Below, one piece after another: positions 20,201-32,099 of a stretch of 64,000 nucleotides of DNA. Within the stretch, counting starts at the first letter, position 1. Each line of letters starts with the position of its first letter. Origin of the DNA: Pictodentalium vernedei. Lineage: Eukaryota; Mollusca; Scaphopoda; Dentaliida; Dentaliidae. Where the stretch lies: contig CM062296.1 in assembly GCA_031216915.1 (NCBI GenBank), forward strand, positions 453,530,287 to 453,594,286, read 5' to 3'. The position numbers and the translations under genes are program-made. The notes below the pieces were generated by a model, which saw only the letters and a list, made by a program, of their open reading frames with translations, was not told the origin of the DNA and searched no databases.

Positions 20201-20669
20201 GACCCTATGTCATCTTCTAAGTGAAGTTTCACTACTTTTGAATTACATTGTTGTAGTCCCCATAATCATTGGCAGCAGTGGGGTATGTTAACCTAGCTCG
20301 GGTAACGATTTTGATACATTGTGTCTCGTGTCATGCAGTTGAGGTCTATGCAACCCTGTCTTGTGCGTTTCTTTATCCGGGACTATTTCCTGACGCGGGC
20401 ACTGCAGACAATCAACGCATCTTAAGTTAAAAAGTAATCACAGGCCTCATGAAAACTGCTTGTTTCTCGTTCCATTTAAGTGTCTTTTGAAGGATTTTAA
20501 TAAATAGAATCTTCAACTCGTCGCCAGTATATATCGAAGTTTCCAAACTCGCCAAGTAGCTTAGGTCTGGATTTCACTAAAACTCGGTCCAAACCTAATT
20601 TACTGAACTAGTTTTGTAAATTTCAATATGAACTGGGGACTCATTGGAGATTCTCTATTTTAAACATAC

Positions 20670-20869
20670 CTTCCATGAATGAAATGCCCACACGTTAACG
20701 GGGTAATTTTATCAGGTTTGGCTCCCATTACCTCACCGCATACCCCACAATAAAGTTCCATTTCTTCCACCAGCTGCCTACTTCGAACTTCATGTCTGTA
20801 AACGCCATCCGGGTCCTTGAGGGCGGCATACACCTCTTCTAGCCGTAGATGACATTTCATCATTTCTAA
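20670..20869 (-). CDS. RAPSN: Rapsyn-like gene, exon with coiled-coil/linker and first half of RING
   Basis: A 200-nt exon, phase 0 in and phase 2 out. The acceptor is TTATTGCAG before TTAGAAATG at 20869; the donor is GAAG|GTATGT after 20670. The product LEMMKCHLRLEEVYAALKDP continues to LVEEMELYCGVCGEVMGAK and LTCGHFIHG. This matches the rapsyn junction VEETELYCGLCGES...LPCSHIFHL. RING ligands C-x2-C and C-x-H-x2-H are present; the remaining cysteines should be in a last exon, which I could not find between 1 and 20660. RING activity of rapsyn has been linked to neddylation at synapses. This is the strongest single exon of the gene. Confidence 0.85.
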
Positions 20870-21073
20870 CTGCAATAAGGATAGAACATTGAATAAGAAA
20901 CTATAAGAATACTTAAGTGGAATAAAACAATTCTCGAATAACTAAAAAATTTCATTTGTTACTCAAAATCGAAAAGCAACTTAAGCTACTCTAATCACAA
21001 AAGCGGCCTAATTCGTAGGCTGGTCGCGATTGGATCACAACACACTGAAAACAAACAAAAATAGCATCTCAGA

Positions 21074-21322
21074 TTAACCCTTTACGCAACGAATCGCCCG
21101 TATCCGCCCGCGTAATATGCAAATTCGGCAATTGAAAAAATATTATTTTTCCAAAAATTTCAACAAAACCATATCATGTGACCCCTCGTTGGAACGAGCT
21201 CATCGAGCTCGTTCCAACGAGTGGTCACATGATATGGTTTTGTTGAAATTTTTCGAAAAATTTAAAAAAATGATATTTAAAATAATAAATTTTGATATCG
21301 TCTGCGTTGGGTAAAGGGTTAA
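21074..21322 (+). mobile_element. TTAA palindromic MITE, subfamily B
   Basis: Full length with intact TTAA ends and a central GAACGAGCTCATCGAGCTCG palindrome. Confidence 0.92.
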
Positions 21323-21452
21323 CTCTTCTTGCATTTTCTTTTCAGCAGCTAAAATTCTCTAGTGTGGAGGAGAGCGGAGTGAGAATTTTGACCGAATCTC
21401 GACCCACTAGCCATCCGGCTGAAACTCTATCTCCGCTTTTATGTTAACAGTA

Positions 21453-21605
21453 CTGCACGATTTCTTATTGGAACGAGTTAGACGAGATCGTTCCAATTGG
21501 GGGGTCATGAGCTATGTTTAAGAGGCAAACATTGCACACACAAAAATTGAATGCCAATTCTGTATATATCGCTGGCTGGTTTTAGCCGTTATAATATGTA
21601 GAGCG
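21453..21605. repeat. Degenerate MITE-A half
   Basis: TTGGAACGAGTTAGACGAGATCGTTCC core followed by a decayed right half ending GCTGGTTTTAGCCGTTATA. Confidence 0.65.
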
Positions 21606-21940
21606 TTGGGAGCGTGGTGACTCTGTAGTTACTGGTTTGTCTTCAAACCGAAAGGACCGAGGTTCGATCCCCACCAGGGGTAACTGCGTTGTGTCCCTGG
21701 GCAAGGCACGTAACCCCGATTGCCTATGTGGGGCGCAGTGGCAGTGTGCACGTCGATAGTGCACTTGTTTTCAACCAGTGTTAACCCTGATTATGTGGAG
21801 TTAGTACGTTGAGGGGTCTGACAGTTGCTCGCCGCTGCCGGGTGGTTCTCCCTGGTTATTCCGGCTTCCCCCACCCATAAAACTGTCCGACACGAGGTGA
21901 GCCTGTATAGTTAAATTCCAATAAAAAATGTATAACTAAA
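21605..21940 (+). mobile_element. tRNA-derived SINE, plus copy 1
   Basis: Head with a B-box-like GGTTCGATCC at 21661, followed by the shared body (GGGCAAGGCACGTAACCC, AGTTGCTCGCCGCTGCC, CTTCCCCCACCC). The tail is weak (AATAAAAAATG). Confidence 0.78.
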
Positions 21941-22264
21941 ACACGTTTATGTATATTCAACTCCCATTGTCACCCCAATAAGAACAATACCTTGGTAATA
22001 TTACATCCTGTTGTTCAATAAAGAATAATATACGAGGTCCGACACGTAGGCCAAATACTGGTCGAGGGCGGCATGCATTATTTGTTTTGAAACTCACTTT
22101 ACGTTAACTACCCGTTTTAATGCAAACACATAAAACAATGTTATCACCTGAAGGTTGACAGTTGAAAATATAATCCGTGATTATTGAATAACTGTTCGAG
22201 AAATATCATCAAAGATGAAAGCACGTGGCTTCTGAGTGTCGAAAATGAAGTTAAACACCAAGTC

Positions 22265-22400
22265 AGATCAGTTGCATGGTTTGTGTTGAGGCCGGGATAT
22301 AGAGGCCATTCACCAACCAGCCTGGTTGCTCCTGATCTCTTAGTTTCGTGGTAAATCAGTCGCTTCCCGTGCCTGTGATCGTAGGTTCGAGATAGCCTCC
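22265..22400 (+). repeat. tRNA-like repeat head, left of the LINE
   Basis: CTCTTAGTTTCGTGGTAAATC with B-box-like GTAGGTTCGAG. It is closely related to 24310-24395 on the far side of the LINE, in the same orientation. Confidence 0.6.
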
Positions 22401-22409
22401 GTCACTTCT

Positions 22410-24165
22410 CTAATAATAATAATAACACTTTGGCCAGCCGCTGATTTGACGCGGTGCTCGGATGAGAAGGCCTTGGTTACCCCTGTACTCCCAACTGCCT
22501 CCATATTCCCACGCTTCTTCTCACCTCCCAACACTCGAAGACGAACTGCTTGATGACATCCCTTGCCCCATTCTTCCCAATCACTCCGATTAGCATATTA
22601 ACCCTCTCCTTTGAGTCTCCCACTAACCACATGTCCTTCATTCTCCCATCCCACTTCTCCATTATACTCCCATTGGATCTTATTCTTTTAGACTGGTATT
22701 GTGGGCATTCTAGCAGAAAGTGTTCCAGGGTTTCCACTACGCCCAAATTACACATCTGACACTCCTTTTCACTAAGTTTCTCAATTTTTCCCTCAGCTCC
22801 AGGGACCGCGACCTCAGCTTGAACAACAGTGACCCCCAAAAGTGCCATCAATGTACTCTTCAAAACCAGGCTTCTCTTTATCAAGCAGGCCACCCAAAGA
22901 CCTCTTTGATTTAACCCCCTCTCACCAATTATGGTTATCATCCTCCATGACCCTTTCTCTGACGATTTTTTTTATCCTGGTTTGCCCCAACGTCTAGGTC
23001 AGAGATCTCCAATGAGTAGTTCTCTATTAGCGCCCTCACTTGGACCATCCACCCTTGATATTTCAGTTCAAAATTCTCAGGAACATTACTTTACACCATC
23101 GGCTGTCGGGGAGATTTACCAAATAATTAAGATAACCGAGTTTCAATAAGTCTATCCTGTCCTTGCTCCTCATCCACCCAAGCTCGCCCCTGATTGCTTC
23201 TAGTGTTGCGGCATTACTCGACCCCGTTATCCATCGACCTGCATCGTTCTGCAGGATTTCCAAGCTCTTCACAGCTATCTGGTTTAGAGGTACCACTTCC
23301 GTACCGTATGTTATACTTGGCAGACCCATGATTTCCCAAATGGTTTTCCCCACGAAAACCTTATTGAAACTGTTTCTCCCTATAAGTTTCATTTGGTTAA
23401 GGATTCGCTCCCCCTTTAGAATCAATGTATTTGTGTGGTTTCGATAGATGCCTCTTCCTGTGATGTTTATATTTACCCCCAGATACTCGTAGTCACCTGT
23501 ATCTCCTACACTAAGAAGTTTGCTACCTTCCGGAATACAGAACTCCCCCACTCTCCACCTTCGATTGGGGTCCACTTTGTGGCCCACAGCTATAACTTTG
23601 CTCTTGCTTTCATTAAGTTCGAGTCTCCATTTGCTCCCATATTTCCCAACAATTCCCGGCATTTTCGCTAGCCCCTTTTCGCTTTCTGACACTAGCACCA
23701 TATCGTCTGCAAAAAATAGCCCTGGGACTTCAAGTCCCCAACTGCTACCCCCTCGTCGCTATGCAGGAGTTCATCTCCTAAACATTTGATGTACAATATA
23801 AAAAGAATTGGCGAAATGATACACCCCTGTTTTAGGCCTATCTCCATAGGCACTCGTTTTGTTGTTATGATTCCTAGGCTAAATTCACTCTGTATATCTT
23901 TATATAATCATAATGCTTTCATAATTTCAACAAACTCGCCTCCCAACCCCAGAGCCTCAAGCTTCCGCCACATACCCTCCCTCCATACTCTATCGTATGT
24001 CTTTTTAACATCCAAAAAGGCCATAAATATCTTTTGTTTTGCTTTCGCGGATTCTATCATTTGGGATAGGGTGAGAAGAAGGTCAGTGAGTCTCCTTCCC
24101 TTCCTGAAACCATTCTGGATATCTCCCAAAAAACTCTTCTCCTCCTTCTCTCTCAGCTTGTAACA
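22410..24165 (-). pseudogene. LINE (non-LTR retrotransposon) reverse transcriptase, 5' truncated
   Basis: The minus strand shows RT motifs in order: GDIQNGFRKGRRLTDLLLTL; AFLDVKKTYDRVWREGMW; IGLKQGCIISPILFILYI; VPGLFFADDMVLVSE (catalytic DD near 23700); RLELNESKSKVI; YEYLGVNINITG. The C-terminus has a zinc-knuckle-like CQMCNLGVVETLEHFLLECP near 22770. Frame changes are needed at about 23900, 23720 and 23060. The 3' end is a run of AAT repeats near 22410-22425. The endonuclease domain is absent. Confidence 0.86.
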
Positions 24166-24309
24166 TTGATGGCGTGACCGGCCCTCAGCATTTTGTTTCG
24201 ACCGCTTTGAGGAGTAATTTTGTAACTTTGGGAGCTTTGGTGCGATTCTCGGGAGGTGAATCGCAAAAGAACAGGAGAGGAGTGCAACGGTCGAGGCACA
24301 GAAACCATT

Positions 24310-24395
24310 TACGAACTAGCCTGGTCGTTCAGGATCTCTTAGACTCGTGGTAAATCGCTCGCTTTCTGTGCTGGGGCGTAGGTTCGAGCCGAGGC
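24310..24395 (+). repeat. tRNA-like repeat head, right of the LINE
   Basis: CTCTTAGACTCGTGGTAAATC and GTAGGTTCGAGCC; a direct-repeat partner of 22265-22400. Pol III A- and B-box-like motifs are about 40 bp apart. Confidence 0.6.
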
Positions 24396-24635
24396 TCCCA
24401 TACTTATCTCTCAATCTGTTACATTTCTATTATTTATTTTCTGAGTTCACTACCCACACACTGTAACTGTGTGTGTGGAGGTTATGACTTGGTTAGTTTC
24501 ATATCGGCCGAAATATCGGCACGAGGTAACTCATGGAGACGAAGACCGAAGGTCGAAAGCTGATGCGAAGTTACCGAGCTTTCGTACTCTAGCCGTCTAT
24601 CCGACACGATATCACCCTGTCAGTTGAGCGTGCCG

Positions 24636-24878
24636 TTAACCCTTTACCCAACGCAGACGATATCAAAATTTATTGTCTTTAATATCCTTTTTCTACATTT
24701 TTCGAAAAATTCAACAAAAACATATCATGTGACCCCTCATTGGAACGAGCTCGACGAGCTCGTTCCAAATAGGGGTCACAAAAAAACGGTTTTGTTGGAA
24801 TGTTTTTGAAAAATATTTTTTCTGCTGCTGAATTTGCATATTGTGGATGTGTTCCCCATCCGTTGCGTAAAGGGTTAA
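24636..24878 (-). mobile_element. TTAA palindromic MITE, subfamily B
   Basis: A reverse copy (GCAGACGATATC arm on the left). The inner right arm is diverged. Confidence 0.9.
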
Positions 24879-24879
24879 A

Positions 24880-25407
24880 GTCTCAACAAACTAACTATTC
24901 TAGAAGGTAGCATCTTGTCGTGTATTTTGCTTATTAAATTATTTCACAGACGACACTGTTTTCTCAAACGTCTTCTGAACTAGATGCGAATCTTAAGTAG
25001 GACGGGTAATGTATTAGGTGTTTTGAGGGCAGGGGTCAATATAGCAGAAAACGTTTTCAATTTAATATTTAAATGTAATGATAACGGTTCGGTTGAGTCA
25101 TTTCTACAGATATCGTCTTGCTGAAAGAAGAAATAGTAAAAGTCGACGTGTTGATACGTGCAGAATGTCTCGTGATTCTGAACGATTACAACGCAGACTG
25201 TTCAGAAACGAGAACATAACTAGCATTCCAGTTACATCTGATTCTGGCGTCTCATCTCACAGGCTAAGGGAGATTCTTTGAATACAAGAAGTCATTCAAT
25301 TTCTCTGGGACAATCCCAAGCAAAAATTAACTAAATTTAAAGAGAGACATTGGTTATGGGGAGTATTATACTTTCGAGTTGCGCAAGACGAGAATATAAC
25401 CATAGTA
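24880..25407. other. No recognisable feature
   Basis: An open frame of 67 codons (25078-25281) is Arg/Ser-rich but matches nothing I know. Confidence 0.35.
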
Positions 25408-25540
25408 TACACTTCAAAATCAGTTGGGTTAAAATTTACCCAAATCAACTGGGATGAGTGAATATGAACCCAGTTGAGTTCACATTCACTCAACGCAGTT
25501 CATCAGGGTTGATTTTTAACCCAACTGATTTTAGAGTGTA
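25408..25540. mobile_element. Foldback MITE, TACAC termini (mariner-like TA ends), copy 1
   Basis: TATACACTTCAAAATCAG ... CTGATTTTAGAGTGTA, with inner arms AGTTGGGTTAAAAT and GTGAATATGAACCCAGTTGA. Family shared with 41245-41377. Confidence 0.78.
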
Positions 25541-25589
25541 CGCTGAACGTTAGTGAGCCGCACACACATGTGGCTAACCTGAGGATGAC

Positions 25590-25795
25590 ATTTCACTAAC
25601 CAGGGTAAACAAATCGTCAGAGAAAGGGTCATGGAGGGTGGTAACCGTAATTGGCGAAAGGGAGGTCAAATCAAAGAGGTCTTTGGGTGGCCTGCGTGAT
25701 AAAGAGAAGTCTGGTTTTGAAGAGTACGTTGATGGCACCTTTGGGTGGCCACTGTTGTTCAAGCTGAGGTCGCTGTCCCTGGAGGTGAGGGGAAA
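25590..25795 (+). mobile_element. Second fragment of the same LINE, opposite strand
   Basis: Plus-strand sequence here matches the reverse complement of about 22780-22980, covering the C-terminal coding region (VVQAEVAVPG is recognisable). It ends at a (TTTA)n tract belonging to a SINE. Confidence 0.78.
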
Positions 25796-25796
25796 A

Positions 25797-25798
25797 AT

Positions 25799-25865
<67 letters not shown>

Positions 25866-26175
25866 TTAGGGTTTAACGACATTTTAACAGCCAAGGTCAT
25901 ATCGTGTCGGTGACAGTTTTACGGGTGGAGGAAGCCGGAGTACCCGGAGAGAACCACCGAGCAACGACGAGCAGCTACCAGTTCCCCAACATCGCAACTC
26001 CGTACTGCAGCACAGGCACGGTTAGAGTGGTTGAAGACATGCGCACCATCGACGTGCAGCACGCCTTAGTACACGGCGTCATCGTGCCCCCATGTGGTTA
26101 AGTGCCTTGCCCAAGGACACAACGAATCGATCGCTCAGACGGCCACCCATCCAAGGACTAACCGGGTTCGACGTT
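25797..26175 (-). mobile_element. tRNA-derived SINE, minus copy
   Basis: A (TTTA)n tail at 25797-25866 is followed by the reverse complement of the SINE body (GGTGGAGGAAGCCGGAGTAC, GCAACGACGAGCAGC, CCAAGGACACAACG). A TTGA-type MITE starts directly after the head at 26178. Confidence 0.82.
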
Positions 26176-26177
26176 GC

Positions 26178-26428
26178 TTGACCCCTTACCCAACGTGACG
26201 TCCAAAACCGGCCAGCGCTATTCACAAAAATCGCCAATTATTTTTCACTATTTTTTCACTTTTTGTTTCAAAAACATTGTTTATGACCCCTTTTTGGAAC
26301 GAGCTCATCGAGCTCCTTCTAATGAGGGGTCACAGCCTATGTTTTTGAGACAAAAAATGAAAAAAATTAGTTATTCAAGAATTTTATTTGCAAGTGTCGA
26401 CTGCATTTCGTGTTGGGTAAAGGGTTAA
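26178..26428 (-). mobile_element. TTAA palindromic MITE, subfamily A
   Basis: A reverse copy. The left end has mutated to TTGACCCCTTACCC; the right end is GGGTAAAGGGTTAA. It sits immediately next to the SINE at 25797-26175. Confidence 0.88.
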
Positions 26429-26749
26429 CTGTTTCTGCCATCTATACCCATTAATTTTGTTGGGATCGTTACCATTTCTCTGGAAGACAGTTTCTCTTTC
26501 TGTTTATTGAATTATGTGCTAGCTGTTATGCATGGGCGTGATCTTCTTTTTGGGTGGGGGGGGGGGGGGGGGTCCGGTTATGTTCCTGTTTTGGTGGCAA
26601 ACCGTTAAACCAAATCGCAAAACCAGAAAAAACTTGCCGACCGGTTTTAATGTGTTTGTGCATAAACTGATCAAACTACCTTGCTGTCTGTGAACTGGAT
26701 AAGTGGCCCATATGGACTCTCGCAACTTTGTCTATCCAGTAAAGGAACG

Positions 26750-27105
26750 GGGGCGCGGTGGCCCAGTGGTAGACTGTTGGACTTCTATGCTAGAGGTCCC
26801 GAGTTCGATCCCCGTCCGGTACGACCCGCGTTGTGTCCCTGAGCAAGGCACTTTATCCAGGTTCCCTACATGGGGCACGATGACGCTGTGTACTAAGGCG
26901 TACTGCACGTCCAGGATGCCTTCAACCGTTGTAACCCTGCTTGAACAGATCTTGAACAGAGTTGGAATGTTGAGGAGCTGACAGTTGCTCGTCGATGCTC
27001 GGTGGTTCTCTCTGGTTCTCTCCGGGTACTCCGGCTTCCTCCACCCGTAAAACTGTCACGGTCACGATTAGCAATTGTGCATAAGTATGTGACCTTAACC
27101 CCCAA

Positions 27106-27147
<42 letters not shown>
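26750..27147 (+). mobile_element. tRNA-derived SINE with TSD AAGGA(A/G)CG
   Basis: A-box-like TGGCCCAGTGG and B-box-like GAGTTCGATCCCC in the head, about 300 bp of body, and an (AATA)n tail at 27104-27147. TSDs at 26742-26749 and 27148-27155. It is inserted in a dispersed repeat also found at 59860-60385. Confidence 0.88.
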
Positions 27148-27148
<1 letters not shown>

Positions 27149-27273
27149 AGGAGCGAATCGTCGTGGTCACATCGTCAAATCCCCCCTCCCCCCCCCCCCC
27201 CCCCCCCGTCCACCGAACTAGTCAATAAGAAAGAAAATGTTACAATGAGAATACAACATAGATTCGATGAATT

Positions 27274-27497
27274 TTAACCCTTTACCCAACGCAGACGGTA
27301 TCAAAATTTATTATTTTAGATATCATTTTTTTACATTTTTCAATAAATTTCAACAAAACCATATCATGTGACCCCTCGTTGGAACGAGCTCGTTCCAACG
27401 AGGGGTCACATGATATGGTTTTGTTGAATTTTTTTGAAAAATAATATTTTTTCAGCTGCTGAATTTGCATATTACGCGGGCGGATGGTAAAGGATTA
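27274..27497 (-). mobile_element. TTAA palindromic MITE, subfamily B, nested in a dispersed repeat
   Basis: A reverse copy with a shortened core. It interrupts a repeat whose uninterrupted relative is at about 60040-60385. Confidence 0.9.
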
Positions 27498-27867
27498 ATC
27501 ATTTGTTACCCTAATTAAAATATTTTACGACTCAGGGTGCTAAGCAAAGAATCCCCTAGAACCTCTACGAATGACTAAAGTGAAGTTGGGCTGGATCCAA
27601 TACAGTTATTTGCAGACGGGGCCTTTTCTCTCACGAGAGAGAGGTGTGGTACAAACCATTGGAGATTTTTTTTTTTCAAAGTTAAGGATCCTGAAGTGTT
27701 ATTCACTCTATGTTTGTAACACAGAAACATTAAATTGAACCGAAACCGAGTTTTTTTCCTGCAATCGAATCGAAACTGTAACCGAATCTGAAAAATCAAA
27801 ATCTCTCAGCTCTTATTTTATTACGATTTTCGTTTAGTTACAATTTTATGGAGTGCTCCTGTAACAT

Positions 27868-27872
27868 CCTAT

Positions 27873-27923
<51 letters not shown>

Positions 27924-28240
27924 TTGGTGTTCAAGGTTATACATTTCTGCACAAAGGCTAATCATGACCACGACAGTTTTACGGATGGAGAAAGTACCCG
28001 GAGAGAACCGCCAAGCAACGGCGAGCAACTGTCAGCTCCCCAACATACTAACTCCACACAAGCATGGTTAGCATTGGTTGAATACAGGTGCACCTTCGAC
28101 GTGCAGTGCGCTTTAGTACACAACGTCACCGGGCAATGGGGGTGAATTGTCTTGTCCAAGGACACAGCGCGGTTGCCACAGGTGGGATTCGAACCGAAGA
28201 TCTCTCGGTTTTGCATTGCAGATGGCGCCTTGTCGAACTT
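27868..28240 (-). mobile_element. tRNA-derived SINE, minus copy 2
   Basis: (TTTA)n tail at 27868-27925, then the reverse-complement body (GACAGTTTTACGGATGGAG, CCGGAGAGAACCGCCAAGC) ending in a head with GGATTCGAACCG (reverse B box). Confidence 0.82.
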
Positions 28241-28734
28241 AAAAGACGATATATGGCTAATTTGTTCTCATTTATAATCAGATTCCATTTGGCATTAAAA
28301 TCACTTCATTTCTCACCAAAAGAAATTCCACTTGGCACCTGAAAGTTTTAGGCCAGCGTGAACACTGCTTGTACGGGGACAATGAGCGTCGGGAGAGATG
28401 GCAGATTTGGGTGTGGTGGTGATACAATATCGTCCCATTTGTATGACCGACCGTGTGTTTGACAAGTCAAGTTTCAAATCTCGTCTCAGAAGAAAACACA
28501 TGATTTTTAGCAAGAATGAATCGACATCTTAACCTCTAGGTACACAAACTACCCTGACTCAAAACATTAATGGATGGGGTGCATGTATAAGGGGGTCATC
28601 CCCAACACCCCCATTATGAACATCCGCGCAAGGACTCCGCACAACAAACGGAATTTATAGCGAATTCACGATCTCAAGATTTGAAGTACGGCACATTAAC
28701 AAATGAGCCGCTGCGCCTTCGAGTGCATAAAGAG

Positions 28735-28985
28735 CAAGCCTGAAAATAAGCAGACTGTCATCTTCAAAATGAGGTCCCCATATGGTGAATTTGGTGATGC
28801 TACCCTGCACAGCAGGGTAGCATCACAAAATTTAACCTCTGTGAACCTCAGTCTGACTCAAGGTCTCAAGCCAAAACAAAAAGATGTACCAAGCGGATAA
28901 ATTGGCCCACTGTATGGGGTAGCATCAGCAAATTCGCCCTCTGGGGACCTCATTTTGCAAATTACAGGTTGCTTATATTCGGGCT
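28735..28985. repeat. Nested foldback (GGTAGCATC arms)
   Basis: An outer arm (AATAAGCAGACTGTCATCTT ... region) mirrored at 28909-28983, with two inner hairpins GATGCTACCCTGC / GCAGGGTAGCATC near 28797-28826. Confidence 0.7.
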
Positions 28986-30789
28986 TGATAAAGAGATATA
29001 CGAGATTTTACAGTAACAATTATGAATAAGTGGTAGTTGAACGGGGTAACCGCGATGATATATTATCTTCTAATGGGATAAGAAGGCACCTTAAGAACCT
29101 TGAGGTGTTATGAACAAGAAGTTGATTCACAGATAAGTCGCATTAGTAGTTGTGAACACACTTCGGGGTGACAGTTATTGTGTACATATGCTATCTTGGT
29201 AGAGTGATTGTGTTAAATATGCGGTCGCGAAGTTTTGTAAAAGTAAATGATTGTACTTTGAGGTGTCAGTAATTGTGTACTTAACGATAGATAAACAAGA
29301 GTTATCACATTAAGCCGCCTCGTGGAGTATGTAGTGTTACGCACACTTTTGTGATAACTGACACTTTGGTCATAACTCCCATTTTGTGATAGAAATCGCC
29401 AGGTTTTGTCATAACTCATCACGTTTGTAATAAAATCGCTAAGTTTTGCCATAAACCGAGGTCACGAGTTTTGAAGTACAATCGACATGTTTGGCCTCGC
29501 TCTTCTCGAACACTACGAAAGGATTTTTAGCCAGCACGGGGTGTATCTCTCTCCGCACAGAGGACAGCCATTTTACGTCCTCACCCGGTAGGATGGTACG
29601 CCGTGACATTATCGACCTCACAATTGATGCCGACAGAGATTGTTCGGACACCTCGAGAACTTCCCCTGACCAAGGATTGATCCCGGGACCTCTGGCAAGA
29701 GAGACCAGCGTATTTATCCACCCGGTCACCACTAGTATACGGCTAGTTGCGACTACTCGGCAGCTTCAGGATCCAACAGATAATCGGTTAATTGAGTATC
29801 AACAGTTAATATGCGCACGCAGAAATTCAGTATGTTTGTTTCATTACATAACCAGTGGTAACCACGTGGAGAACAAAGGTCTGCACACATCAGATCGAAG
29901 GTTGTACATGCAGTTGTATAAGATGGTCGTTGGTCGTCTTTCTAGTTTTGTTTGTTTGTGTAGGCTAGATCTAATGTACCGATATGTTGCCTACAACGAC
30001 GACTAAACAGAGCACGAGAAACTATTAAATACCCCTTGGAAAAGGTAGTAAAGTGGGAGACAATTCACTCAAACATTGCATTGTAGTCCACTCAACTCAT
30101 CAAGATCGTTTTTTTTTATTTATAAACAATAATTTATTTCACTTGAATGAAATAGGCTTCGGCGAACAGGCAAGGCCTGTATCAACGCCTCCGCCTTACA
30201 GGTAGTAAACAACAGTCAGGTGCAAGTGCAAATTAACAAATTGAAATTATACAATTTGTGACACAAGCACGTTTATAAATTTGACAATCGAATAAACAAC
30301 GTTTGCGATTGGGTTTTTTGTGTTAGGGTTGGGGTATTATTACTCTTCATAGAGTAGTCTAGATATCTGATTTGTCAAATAATATTTGAACAACACACAT
30401 AATTACATTCTTTGCACCTGCACCCACCCATCCTTGAGCAAGATCGTTAAACATTCAGTTCTCAAATTTTACGTTAATAACTACCGTTTATACATGTACA
30501 GAGGTGCAGATGGCTTAACAGTGTTTATACATTATTGTTGGCTGCCTGTGCAGGCTACCAACAATCAAGTAAAACTACTGTCAAGATAAATGCACCTTAC
30601 CAGTCGAGTTCTTAAGGAACAATACACTTGGGACAACTTTGTCAGAACAATATAAAGGGCCTGTTTGTGGCTGTCTGGGGACTTAAAGTTAAAGCCCAAC
30701 ACGCAAGACCTTGCAATAATAATACATTCCCCATTTCGATTTATTCCTTGTACCGGCTCAAATAAATGAAAAATAGGAAATCTGCATAC
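28986..30789. other. Rapsyn intron sequence without recognised elements
   Basis: 29330-29465 has a degenerate internal repetition of TTTTGTNATAA motifs. A 171-codon open frame at 29491-30006 has no domain I recognise and no support as a gene. Confidence 0.4.
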
Positions 30790-30843
30790 CTTGTTCCCGA
30801 TTGCGTTTGACAACAAAAAGATTTTATCATTCAATTCTATTGC
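30790..30843 (-). CDS. RAPSN: Rapsyn-like gene, internal exon (AIELNDKIFLLSNAIGNK)
   Basis: An 18-codon phase-0 exon. The acceptor is TTGTTTCAG before GCAATAGAA at 30843; the donor is AAG|GTATGC after 30790. AIELNDKIFLLSNAIGNK corresponds to AIERAQDLAEEVGNK of rapsyn, the helix that follows the preceding TPR. Good splice sites, the right phase and the right position between flanking rapsyn exons support it despite its small size. Confidence 0.78.
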
Positions 30844-30978
30844 CTGAAACAAACAAAAAATAAAGTTACTTTAGAAGAACAGTTTTAATTTCTTCAGAAA
30901 CGACCAAAAAAAAATCTTAACCCTTTGAACTTGAGAGACCGCCATTACAGTACATGAATGTGATACATCATAATTTCA

Positions 30979-31227
30979 TTAACCCTTTACCCAACGAATC
31001 GCCCGCATCCGCCTGCGTAATATGCAAATTGAGCAGTTGAAAAAATTAAATTTTTCAAAATATTTCAACAAAACCATACCATGTGACCCCTCATTGGAAC
31101 GAGCTCATTGAGCTCGTTCCAATGAGGGGTCACATGATATGGTTTTGTTGAAATTTTTTGAAAAATTTAAAAAAATTATATTTAAAATAATAAATGTTGA
31201 TATCGTCTGTGTTGGGTAAAGGGTTAA
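30979..31227 (+). mobile_element. TTAA palindromic MITE, subfamily B
   Basis: Full length with TTAA ends, about 135 bp from the rapsyn exon at 30790-30843. Confidence 0.92.
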
Positions 31228-32094
31228 GTAGGATGGCTGCTAAATGAATGGGTGGGGTAGACCAATCAATATTTTTAATGTGTAGCCCCATGCCTGCATG
31301 TTGAAAATATTAATTGGTTTGCCCCCACATAATCAATATGGACTCTTTCATTATTGCCATTGAACTGACACGGAAGATGCCAACAAGCAATATTAATGGT
31401 TTCGCGCGCCGAAGGCGCGCAGGGACGATTTAGGACAAACCCCCTTTCGACTTTCGATGGCAGGTCGCAGCAGAGGAGGAAGGGTTTCAAGGAGTCGGCT
31501 GCTAATGATCTTTTCTTGGTCGGTTGTTATCATTGTTGTTTTCCTCGGGTGAGGACCAGTGTGACCTCTCGACAAAGGTGCTACCTTGCCCCGAGGGTGG
31601 TGATATTGTTGCATATTAAGGCAAATATAATCTGCCACTTGGCTGTACTGTTGTAGCAGGCATCATCGGCAAGTATATTCCGCCTCAGGCTTATGTCGGT
31701 GAAGGCGAGCTCTCTTGGATTCGGTGGTTAGATAAATCGACTTCCGAATAAAACAAGAAGATACCACTGGGGGTCTAAAGGTTAAGTTCACGTTTTTAAC
31801 TGAGCATTACTTTTGACGCACCTTTCGATCTCAAAGAATCCCTCTGAATCTTTTAGGAACAAACATTGACATGGTACTAACGTCACTGCCATGACAGATT
31901 TTATTTTCAGTGTTTATTATCAGTGCTCTCATGTGCCAATGGTGTCAACGGCACTGAAAAAATCATTTGACACAAAAATACAGCATTTAGTTTGGTAGGC
32001 TTCCAAGGCTTTGTGGTTTATTATTGCAGTGCGTCGTTTTTGTTAAAATCTCTGTCTGATGAAACAGTGCATCTGCAATGCTTTACAGATGGCG
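31228..32094. other. Rapsyn intron sequence without recognised elements
   Basis: A small hairpin GCGCGCCGAAGGCGCGC lies at about 31406. Nothing else identified. Confidence 0.4.
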
Positions 32095-32099
32095 CTTTT

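Larger units (their letters stand above)
26480..27800 (+). repeat. Dispersed repeat R, interrupted by a SINE and a MITE
   Basis: Blocks at 26640-26700, 27150-27270 and 27500-27800 match, in order, 59875-59935, 59975-60090 and 60095-60385 (for example GTTTGTGCATAAACTGATCA, ATGAGAATACAACATAGAT, AAACCGAGTTTTTTTC). The SINE (26750-27147) and MITE-B (27274-27497) are later insertions. Element class unknown. Confidence 0.75.

Noticed and set aside
25801..25870. (TTTA)n as an independent microsatellite
   Set aside because: It is the tail of the minus-strand SINE that follows.
29491..30006. 171-codon open frame on the plus strand
   Set aside because: No recognisable domain, no initiation or splice context, and an overlapping open frame on the other strand; likely chance in rapsyn intron sequence.
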